Assembly (NCBI RefSeq): GCF_012933505.1
Contig: NZ_JABBNB010000027.1
Coordinates: forward strand, 33,763-97,762
Length of the DNA: 64,000 nucleotides
Direction: 5' to 3'
Source: Gordonia asplenii
Lineage (GTDB): Bacteria > Actinomycetota > Actinomycetes > Mycobacteriales > Mycobacteriaceae
A model generated the notes under the pieces. The model made no database searches and was not told where the DNA came from. It saw nothing but the letters and a program-made list of their open reading frames with translations. This document shows, one piece after another, positions 1-8,968 of this stretch. The translations under genes and the position numbers were made by a program. Each line of letters opens with the position of its first letter. Position 1 is the stretch's first letter.

Positions 1-1
1 C

Positions 2-2380
2 GCCAGCCCGGCCAAACCGCCGGTGCCCGACGACTACGTCACGGCGACCATCGACGGCACCGAGGTGTCGGTTCCCAAGGGCACCTTGGTGATTCGCGCG
101 GCGGAGTTGGTCGGTCTGGACATCCCGCGCTTCTGCGACCATCCCCTGCTCGACCCGGTCGGCGCGTGTCGGCAATGCCTGGTCGAGGTGGAGGGTCAGC
201 GCAAGCCGATGGCGTCGTGCACCATCACCGTCACCGACGGCATGGTGGTACACACCCAGTACTCGTCGGCGCAGGCGGCGTCGGCGCAGCGCGGCGTGAT
301 GGAACTGCTTCTGATCAATCACCCCCTCGACTGCCCGACCTGCGACAAGGGCGGCGAATGCCCGCTGCAGAATCAGGCGATGTCGGCCGGGCGCACCGAA
401 TCGCGCTTCGCCGAGACGAAACGAACCTTCACCAAGCCGGTGCCGCTGTCGTCGGAGGTGCTGCTCGATCGGGAGCGCTGCGTACTGTGCGCGCGGTGCA
501 CCCGCTTCTCGGAGCAGATCGCCGGCGATCCGCTGATCGCTCTGGCCGATCGCGGTGCGCTGCAACAGGTCTCCGCGTACGCGGAGGAACCGTTCGAATC
601 CTACTTCTCCGGAAACACCGTGCAGATCTGCCCGGTCGGGGCGCTCACCGGCGCCGCCTATCGCTTCCGCGCACGACCATTCGATCTGATCTCGTCGCCG
701 AGCGTGTGCGAGCACTGCGCGAGCGGATGCGCGCAGCGCACCGATCATCGTCGCGGAAAAGTGTTGCGCCGCTTGGCCGGTGACGACCCCGAGGTCAACG
801 AGGAGTGGAACTGCGACAAGGGCAGGTGGTCATTCGCCTATGCGAGCGCACCGGATCGGATCACCACGCCGCTGGTCCGCGACGCGGGCGGCAAGCTACG
901 GCCGGTCTCCTGGGCTTTCGCACTGGCGACGGCGGCGAAGGGGCTGCGTTCGGGACCGGCGGGGGTGCTGGCCGGCGGCCGGGTGACGGTCGAAGACGCC
1001 TATGCGTACGGCAAGTTCGCGCGGGTGGTCCTGGGCACCAACGACGTCGACTTCCGCTCCCGCGCACACAGTGCCGAAGAAACGGAATTTCTCGCCGCCC
1101 ACGTCGCCGGAACCGGAATCGCGTTGACCTACCACGAATTACAGCAGGCGCCGGTCGTGGTGCTCGCCGGATTCGAGCCCGAGGAAGAGTCCCCGATGGT
1201 GTTCCTGCGGCTGCGCAAAGCGGTGCGCCAGCGAGGCCAGCGGGTGTACTCGATCGCCTCGTGGGCGAGTCCGGGCCTGACCAAGCTGTCCGGTGAGCTG
1301 ATCGCCACCGTCCCGGGCGCCGAGGCGGCGGCCCTCGACGCCGCGCGCGACCTGCTGCGCGTCGACGGCGCGGTACTGATCGTCGGCGAACGACTCGCGG
1401 CCGGCCCCGGCGCACTCACCGCGGCGGCGAACGTCGCCGCCGAGACCGGCGCGCGGCTCGTGTGGATTCCGCGCCGCGCGGGCGAGCGCGGGGCCGCCGA
1501 CGTCGGGACGGGCCCGAACATCCTGCCGGGCGGGCGACCGGTCGGATCGAATGCCGCACGCCGCGACATCGCTGCGATCTGGGGTACCCAACCACCGGGC
1601 GCCCCCGGCCGGGACACCGACGGCATCATCGACGCGGTCCGCCGAAACAGCTTGTCCACCTTGCTGATCGGCGGCGTCGACGCCGACGACCTGCCGATGC
1701 CGTCGGCACTGACCAGCGCACTGGCGTCGGCCGACTTCGTGGTCAGCCTCGAACAGCGGCACAGCATCGTGACCGCCCGCGCCGACGTCGTCTTCCCCGT
1801 CGCCGCCGTCGCCGAGAAGGCGGGAACTTTCGTCGACTGGGAGGGCCGGCCCCGGACGTTCCGCGCCGCGCTCGACGCCGCGACCGAAACCCTCCCGCTC
1901 TCCGACCACCGGGTGCTCGGCGCGATCGCGGCCGAGATGGGCATCGAATTGGGTTGTGACAGTGTCGATTCCGTTCACTCCGAGCTGCAGCGGATGGGCG
2001 GCTGGGACGGTGATCGGCACGTCATGGCCGCCACCGCACCGGTGCCGGTTCCGGCGACCGAACCCGGGCAGGCGATCCTCGGATCGTGGCGCATGCTGCT
2101 CGACGGCGGGCGACTGCAAGACGGTGAACCGCATCTGGCCGGCACCGCGCACCGACCGGTCGCGCGGCTCAGCGCCGCGACCGCGGCGGAGATCGGCATC
2201 GCCGACGGTGCCCCGCTCCGGGTCTCGACCATCCGCGGGGCGATCACCTTGCCACTGGTCGTCACCGAGATGCCCGACCGTGTGGTCTGGGTCCCGATGA
2301 ATTCGCCTGATTCCCAACTCTATTCGACGCTCGGGACCACGATGGGCAGCGTCGTCGGGATCGGCGGCGGCGATGAGTGA
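2..2380 (+). CDS. nuoG: NADH-quinone oxidoreductase subunit G (5' end outside window)
   Basis: Peripheral-arm iron-sulfur subunit of complex I, passing electrons from NuoF towards the membrane arm. The reading frame is open to the window edge, so the true start lies upstream; a GTG at 23 is available but the residues before it continue the frame. Counting from that GTG, Cys38, 49, 52 and 66 form the [2Fe-2S] ferredoxin-like set, His100/Cys104/107/113 follow the HxxxCxxCxxxxxC pattern, Cys153/156/159 with a later CPVG form a 4Fe-4S set, and a CEHCASGC motif near residue 230 opens the molybdopterin-oxidoreductase-like domain. Length and domain order are normal for NuoG. Its end overlaps nuoH by 8 bp. 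Identification is secure. Confidence 0.97.
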   Translation, partial: ASPAKPPVPDDYVTATIDGTEVSVPKGTLVIRAAELVGLDIPRFCDHPLLDPVGACRQCLVEVEGQRKPMASCTITVTDGMVVHTQYSSAQAASAQRGVMELLLINHPLDCPTCDKGGECPLQNQAMSAGRTESRFAETKRTFTKPVPLSSEVLLDRERCVLCARCTRFSEQIAGDPLIALADRGALQQVSAYAEEPFESYFSGNTVQICPVGALTGAAYRFRARPFDLISSPSVCEHCASGCAQRTDHRRGKVLRRLAGDDPEVNEEWNCDKGRWSFAYASAPDRITTPLVRDAGGKLRPVSWAFALATAAKGLRSGPAGVLAGGRVTVEDAYAYGKFARVVLGTNDVDFRSRAHSAEETEFLAAHVAGTGIALTYHELQQAPVVVLAGFEPEEESPMVFLRLRKAVRQRGQRVYSIASWASPGLTKLSGELIATVPGAEAAALDAARDLLRVDGAVLIVGERLAAGPGALTAAANVAAETGARLVWIPRRAGERGAADVGTGPNILPGGRPVGSNAARRDIAAIWGTQPPGAPGRDTDGIIDAVRRNSLSTLLIGGVDADDLPMPSALTSALASADFVVSLEQRHSIVTARADVVFPVAAVAEKAGTFVDWEGRPRTFRAALDAATETLPLSDHRVLGAIAAEMGIELGCDSVDSVHSELQRMGGWDGDRHVMAATAPVPVPATEPGQAILGSWRMLLDGGRLQDGEPHLAGTAHRPVARLSAATAAEIGIADGAPLRVSTIRGAITLPLVVTEMPDRVVWVPMNSPDSQLYSTLGTTMGSVVGIGGGDE

Positions 2381-3722
2381 GTCAACGACGGTACTCGCCG
2401 AGTTCCCCCGGCTGGCGGACTTCGGCTACGACACCTGGTGGCTGATCATCGCCAAGTGCATCCTCATCTTCGGGTTCCTGGTGCTGACGACGCTGGTCGC
2501 GATTCTGGCCGAGCGTAAAGTGATGGCGCGCATGCAGCAGCGGCTCGGACCCAACCGGGTCGGACCGGGCGGTGCGCTGCAGAGTCTGGCCGACGGCGTG
2601 AAACTCGCTCTGAAGGAAGGCCTCACGCCGTTCGGCGTCGACAAGGTGGTCTACCTGCTGGCGCCGATCATCGCGGTGGTGCCGGCGATCATGGCGTTCG
2701 CCGTCATTCCCATCGGACCGATGGTGTCGGTCTTCGGGCATCGAACTCCGTTGCAGCTCACCGACCTTCCCGTCGGGGTGCTCTACGTCCTCGCGATCAC
2801 CTCGATCGGCGTGTACGGCATCGTCCTGGCCGGCTGGTCGTCGGGCTCGACCTATCCGCTGCTCGGCGGGCTGCGCTCGACCGCCCAGGTGATCTCCTAC
2901 GAGATCGCGATGGGCCTGTCCTTCGCCGCGGTGTTCCTCAACTCGTCGACGATGTCGACGTCGGAAATCGTTGCCGGACAAGCCAAGCACTGGTACGTGA
3001 TTCTGGTGCTGCCATCGTTCGTGATCTACACGATCGCCATGGTCGGCGAGACCAACCGCGCCCCGTTTGACCTTCCCGAAGCCGAAGGCGAGCTGGTCGG
3101 CGGCTTTCACACCGAATACTCGTCGCTCAAGTTCGCGATGTTCATGCTCGCCGAATACATCAACATGGTGACCGTGTCCGCGCTGGCGACGACGCTGTTC
3201 CTCGGCGGGTGGCAGGTTCCCTGGCCGGTCAGCATGTTCGATTGGGCCAATTCCGGCTGGTGGCCGGTGCTGTGGTTCGTCATCAAGGTTTGGATCTTCC
3301 TGTTCATCTTCATCTGGCTGCGAACGACGTTGCCGCGCTTGCGTTATGACCAGTTCATGAACATGGGCTGGAAAGTGCTGATCCCGGTGGCGCTCGCCTG
3401 GGTGCTGGTGGTTGCGGTGATCCGCGAACTGACCCGCGACAGCGCGGCCTGGGTGCAGGTACTGATCCTGGCCATCGCCGGAATCGTCGTGACGGGACTG
3501 CTCATCGCCGGCATCTGGCAGCTGATCAAGTTGCCGAAGTCGGCACGCGCACCTGCGCCCGACGATGCGCCGTTCGACCCGCTCGCCGGCGGCTTCCCCG
3601 TACCACCGCTGCCCGGTCAGGTCCTCCCCGCGCCGTCGGCGTCGGCGAAGCTCCCGAACGGCACCATCCGCACCCAACTCGCCACGAGCACGAGCACAAC
3701 GAAGGAGAGCAGTGATGCCTGA
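2373..3722 (+). CDS. nuoH: NADH-quinone oxidoreductase subunit H
   Basis: Membrane subunit of complex I that forms the quinone-binding chamber with the peripheral arm. The 449-residue product shows the family signatures LAERKVMARMQQRLGPNRVG near the N-terminus and GETNRAPFDLPEAEGELVGG in the middle loop, with about eight hydrophobic helices. The C-terminus carries a proline/alanine/serine-rich tail of roughly 60 residues, as in other actinobacterial NuoH proteins. The ATG lies inside the last codons of nuoG and the gene overlaps nuoI by 8 bp, indicating translational coupling in the operon. Confidence 0.98.
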   Translation: MSESTTVLAEFPRLADFGYDTWWLIIAKCILIFGFLVLTTLVAILAERKVMARMQQRLGPNRVGPGGALQSLADGVKLALKEGLTPFGVDKVVYLLAPIIAVVPAIMAFAVIPIGPMVSVFGHRTPLQLTDLPVGVLYVLAITSIGVYGIVLAGWSSGSTYPLLGGLRSTAQVISYEIAMGLSFAAVFLNSSTMSTSEIVAGQAKHWYVILVLPSFVIYTIAMVGETNRAPFDLPEAEGELVGGFHTEYSSLKFAMFMLAEYINMVTVSALATTLFLGGWQVPWPVSMFDWANSGWWPVLWFVIKVWIFLFIFIWLRTTLPRLRYDQFMNMGWKVLIPVALAWVLVVAVIRELTRDSAAWVQVLILAIAGIVVTGLLIAGIWQLIKLPKSARAPAPDDAPFDPLAGGFPVPPLPGQVLPAPSASAKLPNGTIRTQLATSTSTTKESSDA

Positions 3723-4257
3723 CATCGGCAAACCCATCGCCGGGTTCGGGGTGACCTTCTCGACGATGTTCCGCAAACCGATCACCGAGCAGTATCCCGA
3801 GCAGAAGGAACCGACGGCGGCGCGCTACCACGGCCGTCACCAACTCAATCGATACCCCGACGGGCTGGAGAAGTGCATCGGCTGCGAACTGTGCGCCTGG
3901 GCCTGTCCGGCCGACGCCATCTTCGTCGAGGGCGCGGATAACACTGCCGAAGAACGCTTTTCACCGGGCGAACGCTACGGCCGCGTCTATCAGATCAACT
4001 ATCTGCGCTGCATCGGCTGCGGGCTGTGCATCGAGGCTTGCCCCACGCGGGCACTGACCATGACCAACGACTACGAACTCGCCGACAGTACCCGCGCAGG
4101 CATGATCTACGAGAAGCAGCAACTGCTCGCGCCACTGGAACCGACGATGACGCCGCCGCCGCACGACATGGCGCCCGGTTCCCGTCCGGAGAACTACTAC
4201 CGCGGCGACGTCGGGGCGGACGGCATGACGACGCGCGCCGAGGATACGACCTCATGA
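3715..4257 (+). CDS. nuoI: NADH-quinone oxidoreductase subunit I
   Basis: Ferredoxin-like subunit of complex I holding two [4Fe-4S] clusters between NuoG and the quinone site. The 180-residue protein has two complete motifs, CIGCELCAWACP (Cys54/57/60/64) and CIGCGLCIEACP (Cys99/102/105/109). The frame is open further upstream, but the ATG at 3715 is chosen because it follows an AAGGAG ribosome site, begins the conserved sequence and overlaps the nuoH stop. It ends in an ATGA overlap with nuoJ. Confidence 0.97.
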   Translation: MPDIGKPIAGFGVTFSTMFRKPITEQYPEQKEPTAARYHGRHQLNRYPDGLEKCIGCELCAWACPADAIFVEGADNTAEERFSPGERYGRVYQINYLRCIGCGLCIEACPTRALTMTNDYELADSTRAGMIYEKQQLLAPLEPTMTPPPHDMAPGSRPENYYRGDVGADGMTTRAEDTTS

Positions 4258-5066
4258 CAGTCCTGGTGGCCGAACAACTCACCCACACCTCCGGCGCCGA
4301 GGCGGTGCAGTTCTGGATCCTCGCCGTCGTCGTCGTGATCGGCGCACTCGGCGTGGTGCTGAGCCCCAAAGCGGTGTACTCGGCCATCTTCCTGGCGATG
4401 ACGATGATCATCCTCGCGGTGTTCTATGTGGCGCAGGGCGCGCTGTTCCTCGGGGTCGTGCAGGTGGTGGTGTACACCGGCGCCGTGATGATGCTGTTCC
4501 TGTTCGTGCTGATGCTGATCGGCGTCGATTCGTCGGACTCGCTGGTGGAAACCATTCGGGGACAACGGATCATCGCGGCGGGCCTGGGGCTCGGTTTCGG
4601 GGTGCTGCTGATCGCGGGCATCGCGAACGCGTCGCTGGCGATCTTCGCCGGAGCACCCGACTACAGCCACGGCACCGCTCCCGGCGGCGGCAACCAGAAC
4701 ATCCAGGCCCTCGCCGAACTCATCTTCGTGCGCTACCTGTGGGCCTTCGAGTTGACTGGCGCACTGCTCATCGCCGCGACGCTCGGCGCGATGGTGCTGG
4801 CCCACCGACAGCGGTTCGGGCCGCGCCAGGGGCAGAAGGAACTGTCGATCGAGCGATTCCTCAAGGGCACCCACGTCACGCCGTTGCCCAGCCCAGGCGT
4901 CTTCGCGCGGCACAACGCCGTCGACGTCGCGGCACTCGAACCCGACGGCAGCCCGTCGGCCCTGTCGGTCAACGCGATGCTCACCGCCCGCGAGATGGGT
5001 ACCGGAGCGAGCGGGGCTGCGGTGACCGCGAAGGGTGCCGAACGATCGCTGGAGGAATCCCGATGA
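4254..5066 (+). CDS. nuoJ: NADH-quinone oxidoreductase subunit J
   Basis: Membrane-arm subunit of complex I. The 270-residue product has five predicted transmembrane segments, with the family stretch VVYTGAVMMLFLFVLMLIGV around the middle. The ATG at 4254 shares an ATGA with the nuoI stop; the open frame upstream of it is only the shadow of nuoI. The hydrophilic C-terminal tail of about 80 residues is longer than in enterobacterial NuoJ, as is usual in actinobacteria. It overlaps nuoK by 4 bp. Confidence 0.96.
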   Translation: MTVLVAEQLTHTSGAEAVQFWILAVVVVIGALGVVLSPKAVYSAIFLAMTMIILAVFYVAQGALFLGVVQVVVYTGAVMMLFLFVLMLIGVDSSDSLVETIRGQRIIAAGLGLGFGVLLIAGIANASLAIFAGAPDYSHGTAPGGGNQNIQALAELIFVRYLWAFELTGALLIAATLGAMVLAHRQRFGPRQGQKELSIERFLKGTHVTPLPSPGVFARHNAVDVAALEPDGSPSALSVNAMLTAREMGTGASGAAVTAKGAERSLEESR

Positions 5067-5362
5067 ACCCGGCCAACTATCTCTATCTGTCGGCATTGCT
5101 GTTCGCGATCGGCGCATCGGGAGTCTTGTTGCGGCGCAACGCGATCGTGGTGTTCATGTGTGTCGAGCTGATGCTCAACGCCGCCAATCTGTCATTCGTC
5201 ACCTTCGCGCGGATGCACGGCAGCCTCGACGGTCAGGTCATCGCGTTCTTCACGATGGTCGTCGCCGCGGCGGAAGTCGTTGTGGGCCTTGCCATCATCA
5301 TGACCATCTTCCGTACGCGTCGGTCCGCCTCGGTCGACGACGCCGATCTGCTGAAGCGGTGA
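5063..5362 (+). CDS. nuoK: NADH-quinone oxidoreductase subunit K
   Basis: Small membrane subunit of complex I (99 residues, three transmembrane helices), the NuoK/ND4L member of the proton-translocating arm. The conserved acidic helix is visible in VFMCVELMLNAANLSFV and the next helix has AAAEVVVGLAIIM. The ATG shares ATGA with the nuoJ stop and follows a GGAGGAA ribosome site. Length is exactly that expected. nuoL starts four bases after the stop codon. Confidence 0.97.
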   Translation: MNPANYLYLSALLFAIGASGVLLRRNAIVVFMCVELMLNAANLSFVTFARMHGSLDGQVIAFFTMVVAAAEVVVGLAIIMTIFRTRRSASVDDADLLKR

Positions 5363-5366
5363 GCCG

Positions 5367-7337
5367 ATGAGCGCTGAGACCACCGGCCACCTGCTGTGGC
5401 TGATTCCCGCGTTGCCCGCCCTCGGCGCTGCGATCCTGCTGTTGGCCGGACGTCGTAGCGACAAGTGGGGGCATCTGCTCGCCACCGCGTTGGCGCTTGC
5501 CGCCGCCGTCGTCGGGATCGTGACGTGGATCGGCATGATCGGCCGCGCCGACGCCGACCGCGCGGTGCACAGCACGCTCTACAGCTGGGTGCCGGTGGGT
5601 GGCCTGCACGTCGACTTCGGTCTCCAATTGGACCAGCTGTCAATGTGTTTCGTGCTGCTGATCACCGTGGTCGGCTCGCTGATCCACATCTACTCGATCG
5701 GCTACATGTCGCACGACCCCGACCGTCGGCGTTTCTTCTCCTACTTGAATCTCTTCCTCGCCGCGATGCTCGTGCTGGTGCTCTCCGACAATTACCTCGG
5801 GCTGTATCTGGGCTGGGAGGGCGTCGGCGTGGCGTCGTATCTGCTCATCGGCTTCTGGCAGCACAAGCCGAGTGCCGCAACGGCGGCCAAGAAGGCATTC
5901 GTCGTCAACCGTGTAGGCGACATGGGGCTCGCCATCGCGTTGATGATCATGTTCGCGACGTTCGGATCGGTGAGCTTCGCCGGAGTCTTCGGCTCCGCAG
6001 GCGATGCGCGCCAGGCCACTATGACCGCACTCGGTTTCATGCTGCTGCTCGCGGCGTGCGGCAAGTCGGCGCAGGTACCGCTGCAATCGTGGCTCGGCGA
6101 CGCCATGGAGGGTCCGACACCGGTGTCGGCGCTCATCCACGCGGCCACCATGGTGACCGCGGGCGTCTATCTGATCACGCGGTCGGGACCGATTTTCGAT
6201 CTGGCGCCCGCCGCGCAGACCGGAGTGGTCGTGGTCGGTGCGGTGACCCTGCTCTTCGGCGCGATCATCGGCTGCGCCAAGGACGACATCAAGAAGGCAC
6301 TCGCGGCGTCGACCATGAGTCAGATCGGTTACATGGTGCTCGCCGCGGGTCTAGGGCCGGCCGGGTACGCGTTCGCAATCATGCATCTGCTCACCCATGG
6401 CTTCTTCAAGGCCGGGCTGTTCTTGGGTGCCGGTTCGGTGATGCACGGCATGAACGACGAGACCGACATGCGCCGCTTCGGCGGGCTGCGGACGGCCATG
6501 CCGATCACATTCGTGACATTCGGCATCGGGTACCTGGCGATCATCGGTGTTCCGCCGTTCGCCGGGTTCTACTCCAAAGACCACATCATCGAAGCGGCCT
6601 TCGGAGCGGGCGGTGCGCGGGGCTGGCTGCTCGGTCTCGCCGCACTACTGGGCGCGGGGATCACCGCGTTCTACATGACGCGGGTGATGTTGATGACGTT
6701 CTTCGGCGAGAAACGCTGGGCGTCGGCGCCGGGAGCGGAGCGAGCGGGCCACATGTCACCGGCGCCGGGAGCGGAGCGAGCGGGCCACATGTCACCGGCG
6801 CACCCGCATGAGTCGGGTTCGACGATGACCGGGCCGATGATCGTGATCGCGGTCGGGTCGGTGGCGTCCGGTGCGCTGCTGGCGATCGGCGGGACCCTGT
6901 CGGACTGGTTGGCGCCGGTCGTCGGGCATGGCGGGGAGGAGTCCCTGCCCATCCCGTCTCTCGCGCTTACGGTGATCATCCTGGTGGTGGTGGCGGTCGG
7001 CGTCGCCGTCGCCTGGCAGCGGTACGGCCGGGCCGCGATCCCGGAGACCGCCCCCACCGACGTCTCCGGACTGACCCGGGCCGCACGCGCCGACCTGTAC
7101 GGCGACGCGATCAACGAGAACCTCCTGATGCGTCCCGGCCAGGAGGTGACCGCGGGTCTGGTCGCCTTGGAAGACAACGGACTCGACGGTGTGGGACGTG
7201 GCGTCGGCGCTACGGTCACCACGTCGTCGACCTGGATTCGTCGCTGGCAGAACGGATATGTGCGTTCCTACGCGACGTCGATGCTGGCGGGCACCGTCGT
7301 GGTGGTCGTCCTGATCATGGCGGTGAATGTCCTATGA
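5367..7337 (+). CDS. nuoL: NADH-quinone oxidoreductase subunit L, with inserted repeat
   Basis: Largest antiporter-like proton-pumping subunit of complex I (656 residues, many transmembrane helices). Family signatures include YLGLYLGWEGVGVASYLLIG and the HAATMVTAGVYL stretch after GPTPVSALI. Between a KRW and an HPHES motif, which are normally close together, the protein carries two tandem copies of a 12-residue segment (APGAERAGHMSP), encoded by two identical 36-bp repeats at 6725-6796. The insertion lies in a hydrophilic loop and keeps the frame, so the gene is presumably functional. It overlaps nuoM by 4 bp. Confidence 0.96.
   Translation: MSAETTGHLLWLIPALPALGAAILLLAGRRSDKWGHLLATALALAAAVVGIVTWIGMIGRADADRAVHSTLYSWVPVGGLHVDFGLQLDQLSMCFVLLITVVGSLIHIYSIGYMSHDPDRRRFFSYLNLFLAAMLVLVLSDNYLGLYLGWEGVGVASYLLIGFWQHKPSAATAAKKAFVVNRVGDMGLAIALMIMFATFGSVSFAGVFGSAGDARQATMTALGFMLLLAACGKSAQVPLQSWLGDAMEGPTPVSALIHAATMVTAGVYLITRSGPIFDLAPAAQTGVVVVGAVTLLFGAIIGCAKDDIKKALAASTMSQIGYMVLAAGLGPAGYAFAIMHLLTHGFFKAGLFLGAGSVMHGMNDETDMRRFGGLRTAMPITFVTFGIGYLAIIGVPPFAGFYSKDHIIEAAFGAGGARGWLLGLAALLGAGITAFYMTRVMLMTFFGEKRWASAPGAERAGHMSPAPGAERAGHMSPAHPHESGSTMTGPMIVIAVGSVASGALLAIGGTLSDWLAPVVGHGGEESLPIPSLALTVIILVVVAVGVAVAWQRYGRAAIPETAPTDVSGLTRAARADLYGDAINENLLMRPGQEVTAGLVALEDNGLDGVGRGVGATVTTSSTWIRRWQNGYVRSYATSMLAGTVVVVVLIMAVNVL
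6725..6796 (+). repeat. two tandem 36-bp units inside nuoL
   Basis: Two perfect head-to-tail copies (6725-6760 and 6761-6796) of a 36-bp unit starting GGCGCCGGGAGCGGAGCGAG and ending CCACATGTCACC. A third copy lies in nuoM in reverse orientation. The unit is a multiple of three and lacks stops in the frame used, so it extends the protein without breaking it. Confidence 0.95.
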
Positions 7338-8968
7338 GTCTCACCATCCTGTGGCTGCTGCCCGCAGTCGTGTCGTTGGTCGTGATGCTGCTTCCGGCGA
7401 GCGCCGCGCAGGCGGTCAAGTATCTCGGCATGGCCACCACGCTGGTCGTTCTGGCTCTTGCCGTGGCTCTCGCAGTCGGCTTCTCCCCCAACGGATCTCG
7501 GTTCCAGTTCACCGAGGATGCGAGCTGGATAAGCTCGTTCGGCGCGCGCTACTCGCTCGGCCTCGACGGCATCGGTCTGGTCCTGGTTCTGCTGACCGCG
7601 GTCCTCATGCCACTGCTGTTGTTGGCCGGCTGGGGTGATGCCGACCCTGCGACGGCCGACGGGTCCGGCGAGCGGAAGAACCGCGGGGTGCACACGTACT
7701 TCGCGTTGATGTTGTCGGTCGAGGCGATGGTGCTGATGAGCTTCGTCGCCACCGACGTGCTGCTGTTCTACATCTTCTTCGAAGCGATGCTGATCCCGAT
7801 GTACTTCCTGATCGGCGGCTTCGGCAGTGTCGGCGCGGATCGCGACGGTGACATTGGGCCCGCTCGCTCCGCTCCCGGCGCCCGGTCCCAGGCGGCGGTG
7901 AAGTTCTTGCTGTACAACCTCTTCGGCGGGCTGATCATGCTCTCGGCCGTCATCGGCCTGTACGTGGTGACAGCACGGTCGGGGCTGGGCGTCGACGGTC
8001 GGGGCACCTTCGATTTCACGGTGATCAGCGAGGCCGCCGCCAACGGGCGGCTCGACGCGTCGTCGGCGACGCTGAACCTGCTGTTCCTCGGTTTCATGTT
8101 CGCCTTCGCGGTGAAAGCCCCGCTGTGGCCGCTGCATTCGTGGCTGCCCGATGCCGCGGTGGCGGCCACCCCGGCGTCGGCCGTCCTCATGATGGCGGTT
8201 ATGGACAAGGTCGGCACCTTCGCCATGCTGCGCTTCTGCATCGGGTTGTTCCCCGACGCCTCACGGACTTTCGCGCCGATCATCTCAGGCCTGGCCGTCG
8301 TCGGAATCGTCTACGGAGCGATCCTGGCGATCGGGCAGAGCGATGTGATGCGGCTGATCTCCTACACGTCGATCTCCCACTTCGGTTTCATCATCCTCGG
8401 TATCTTCGCGATGACTTCGCAGGGACAGTCGGGATCGACGCTCTACATGGTCAATCACGGAATCTCCACTGCCGCATTATTTCTCGTGGCCGGGTTCTTG
8501 GTTTCGCAGCGCGGCAGCCGCCTCATCGCCGACTACGGCGGTGTGCAGAAACTGGCGCCGGTCCTCGCCGGCACCTTCCTGATCGCGGGACTCGCCACGC
8601 TCTCATTGCCCGGACTCGCTCCGTTCATCAGTGAATTCCTCGTCCTGATCGGCACGTTCACGCGCTACCCGGCCGCCGCGATCGTGGCGTCGGTCGCGTT
8701 GGTGCTGTCGGCGATCTACATTCTGTGGACGTATCAGCGCATGATGGGCGGCCCCGCACCGCAGCGTGCCGCCGACGACGACGCACCGCCGATCCGCGAT
8801 CTCGGCTGGCGGGAGCGGCTCGTCGTCGCACCGCTCATCATCGCCCTGCTGGCGTTGGGCTTCTTTCCGCGGATCGTGCTGGACTTCGTCAATCCCGCTG
8901 TGTCCCATACGTTGTCGACGGTGCACCAGACCGATCCGACGCCGACCGCCGCAGGAGGTTACCGATGA
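7334..8968 (+). CDS. nuoM: NADH-quinone oxidoreductase subunit M, with inserted repeat
   Basis: Antiporter-like membrane subunit of complex I (544 residues). Signatures include IFFEAMLIPMYFLIGGFG (conserved glutamate) and KAPLWPLHSWLPDA, typical of NuoM. Just after IGGFGSV, in a loop, it carries a segment (about DGDIGPARSAPGA) encoded by a reverse-oriented copy of the 36-bp repeat found in nuoL. The start ATG overlaps the nuoL stop and the end overlaps nuoN by 4 bp. Confidence 0.97.
   Translation: MSLTILWLLPAVVSLVVMLLPASAAQAVKYLGMATTLVVLALAVALAVGFSPNGSRFQFTEDASWISSFGARYSLGLDGIGLVLVLLTAVLMPLLLLAGWGDADPATADGSGERKNRGVHTYFALMLSVEAMVLMSFVATDVLLFYIFFEAMLIPMYFLIGGFGSVGADRDGDIGPARSAPGARSQAAVKFLLYNLFGGLIMLSAVIGLYVVTARSGLGVDGRGTFDFTVISEAAANGRLDASSATLNLLFLGFMFAFAVKAPLWPLHSWLPDAAVAATPASAVLMMAVMDKVGTFAMLRFCIGLFPDASRTFAPIISGLAVVGIVYGAILAIGQSDVMRLISYTSISHFGFIILGIFAMTSQGQSGSTLYMVNHGISTAALFLVAGFLVSQRGSRLIADYGGVQKLAPVLAGTFLIAGLATLSLPGLAPFISEFLVLIGTFTRYPAAAIVASVALVLSAIYILWTYQRMMGGPAPQRAADDDAPPIRDLGWRERLVVAPLIIALLALGFFPRIVLDFVNPAVSHTLSTVHQTDPTPTAAGGYR
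7847..7882 (-). repeat. 36-bp repeat copy inside nuoM, inverted relative to nuoL
   Basis: The reverse complement of these bases matches the nuoL unit at 34 of 36 positions; the only change is an AC to CA swap near the end. It is read in-frame in nuoM on the opposite strand to nuoL, so the unit is open in both orientations. Confidence 0.93.

Noticed and set aside
861..2317. Long - strand frames opposite nuoG (up to 392 residues)
   Set aside because: They mirror the third-position GC of nuoG, have Arg/Gly-rich composition, and show no family motif.
2382..3785. 467-residue - strand frame opposite nuoH
   Set aside because: His/Arg/Asp-rich shadow of a clearly conserved membrane gene.
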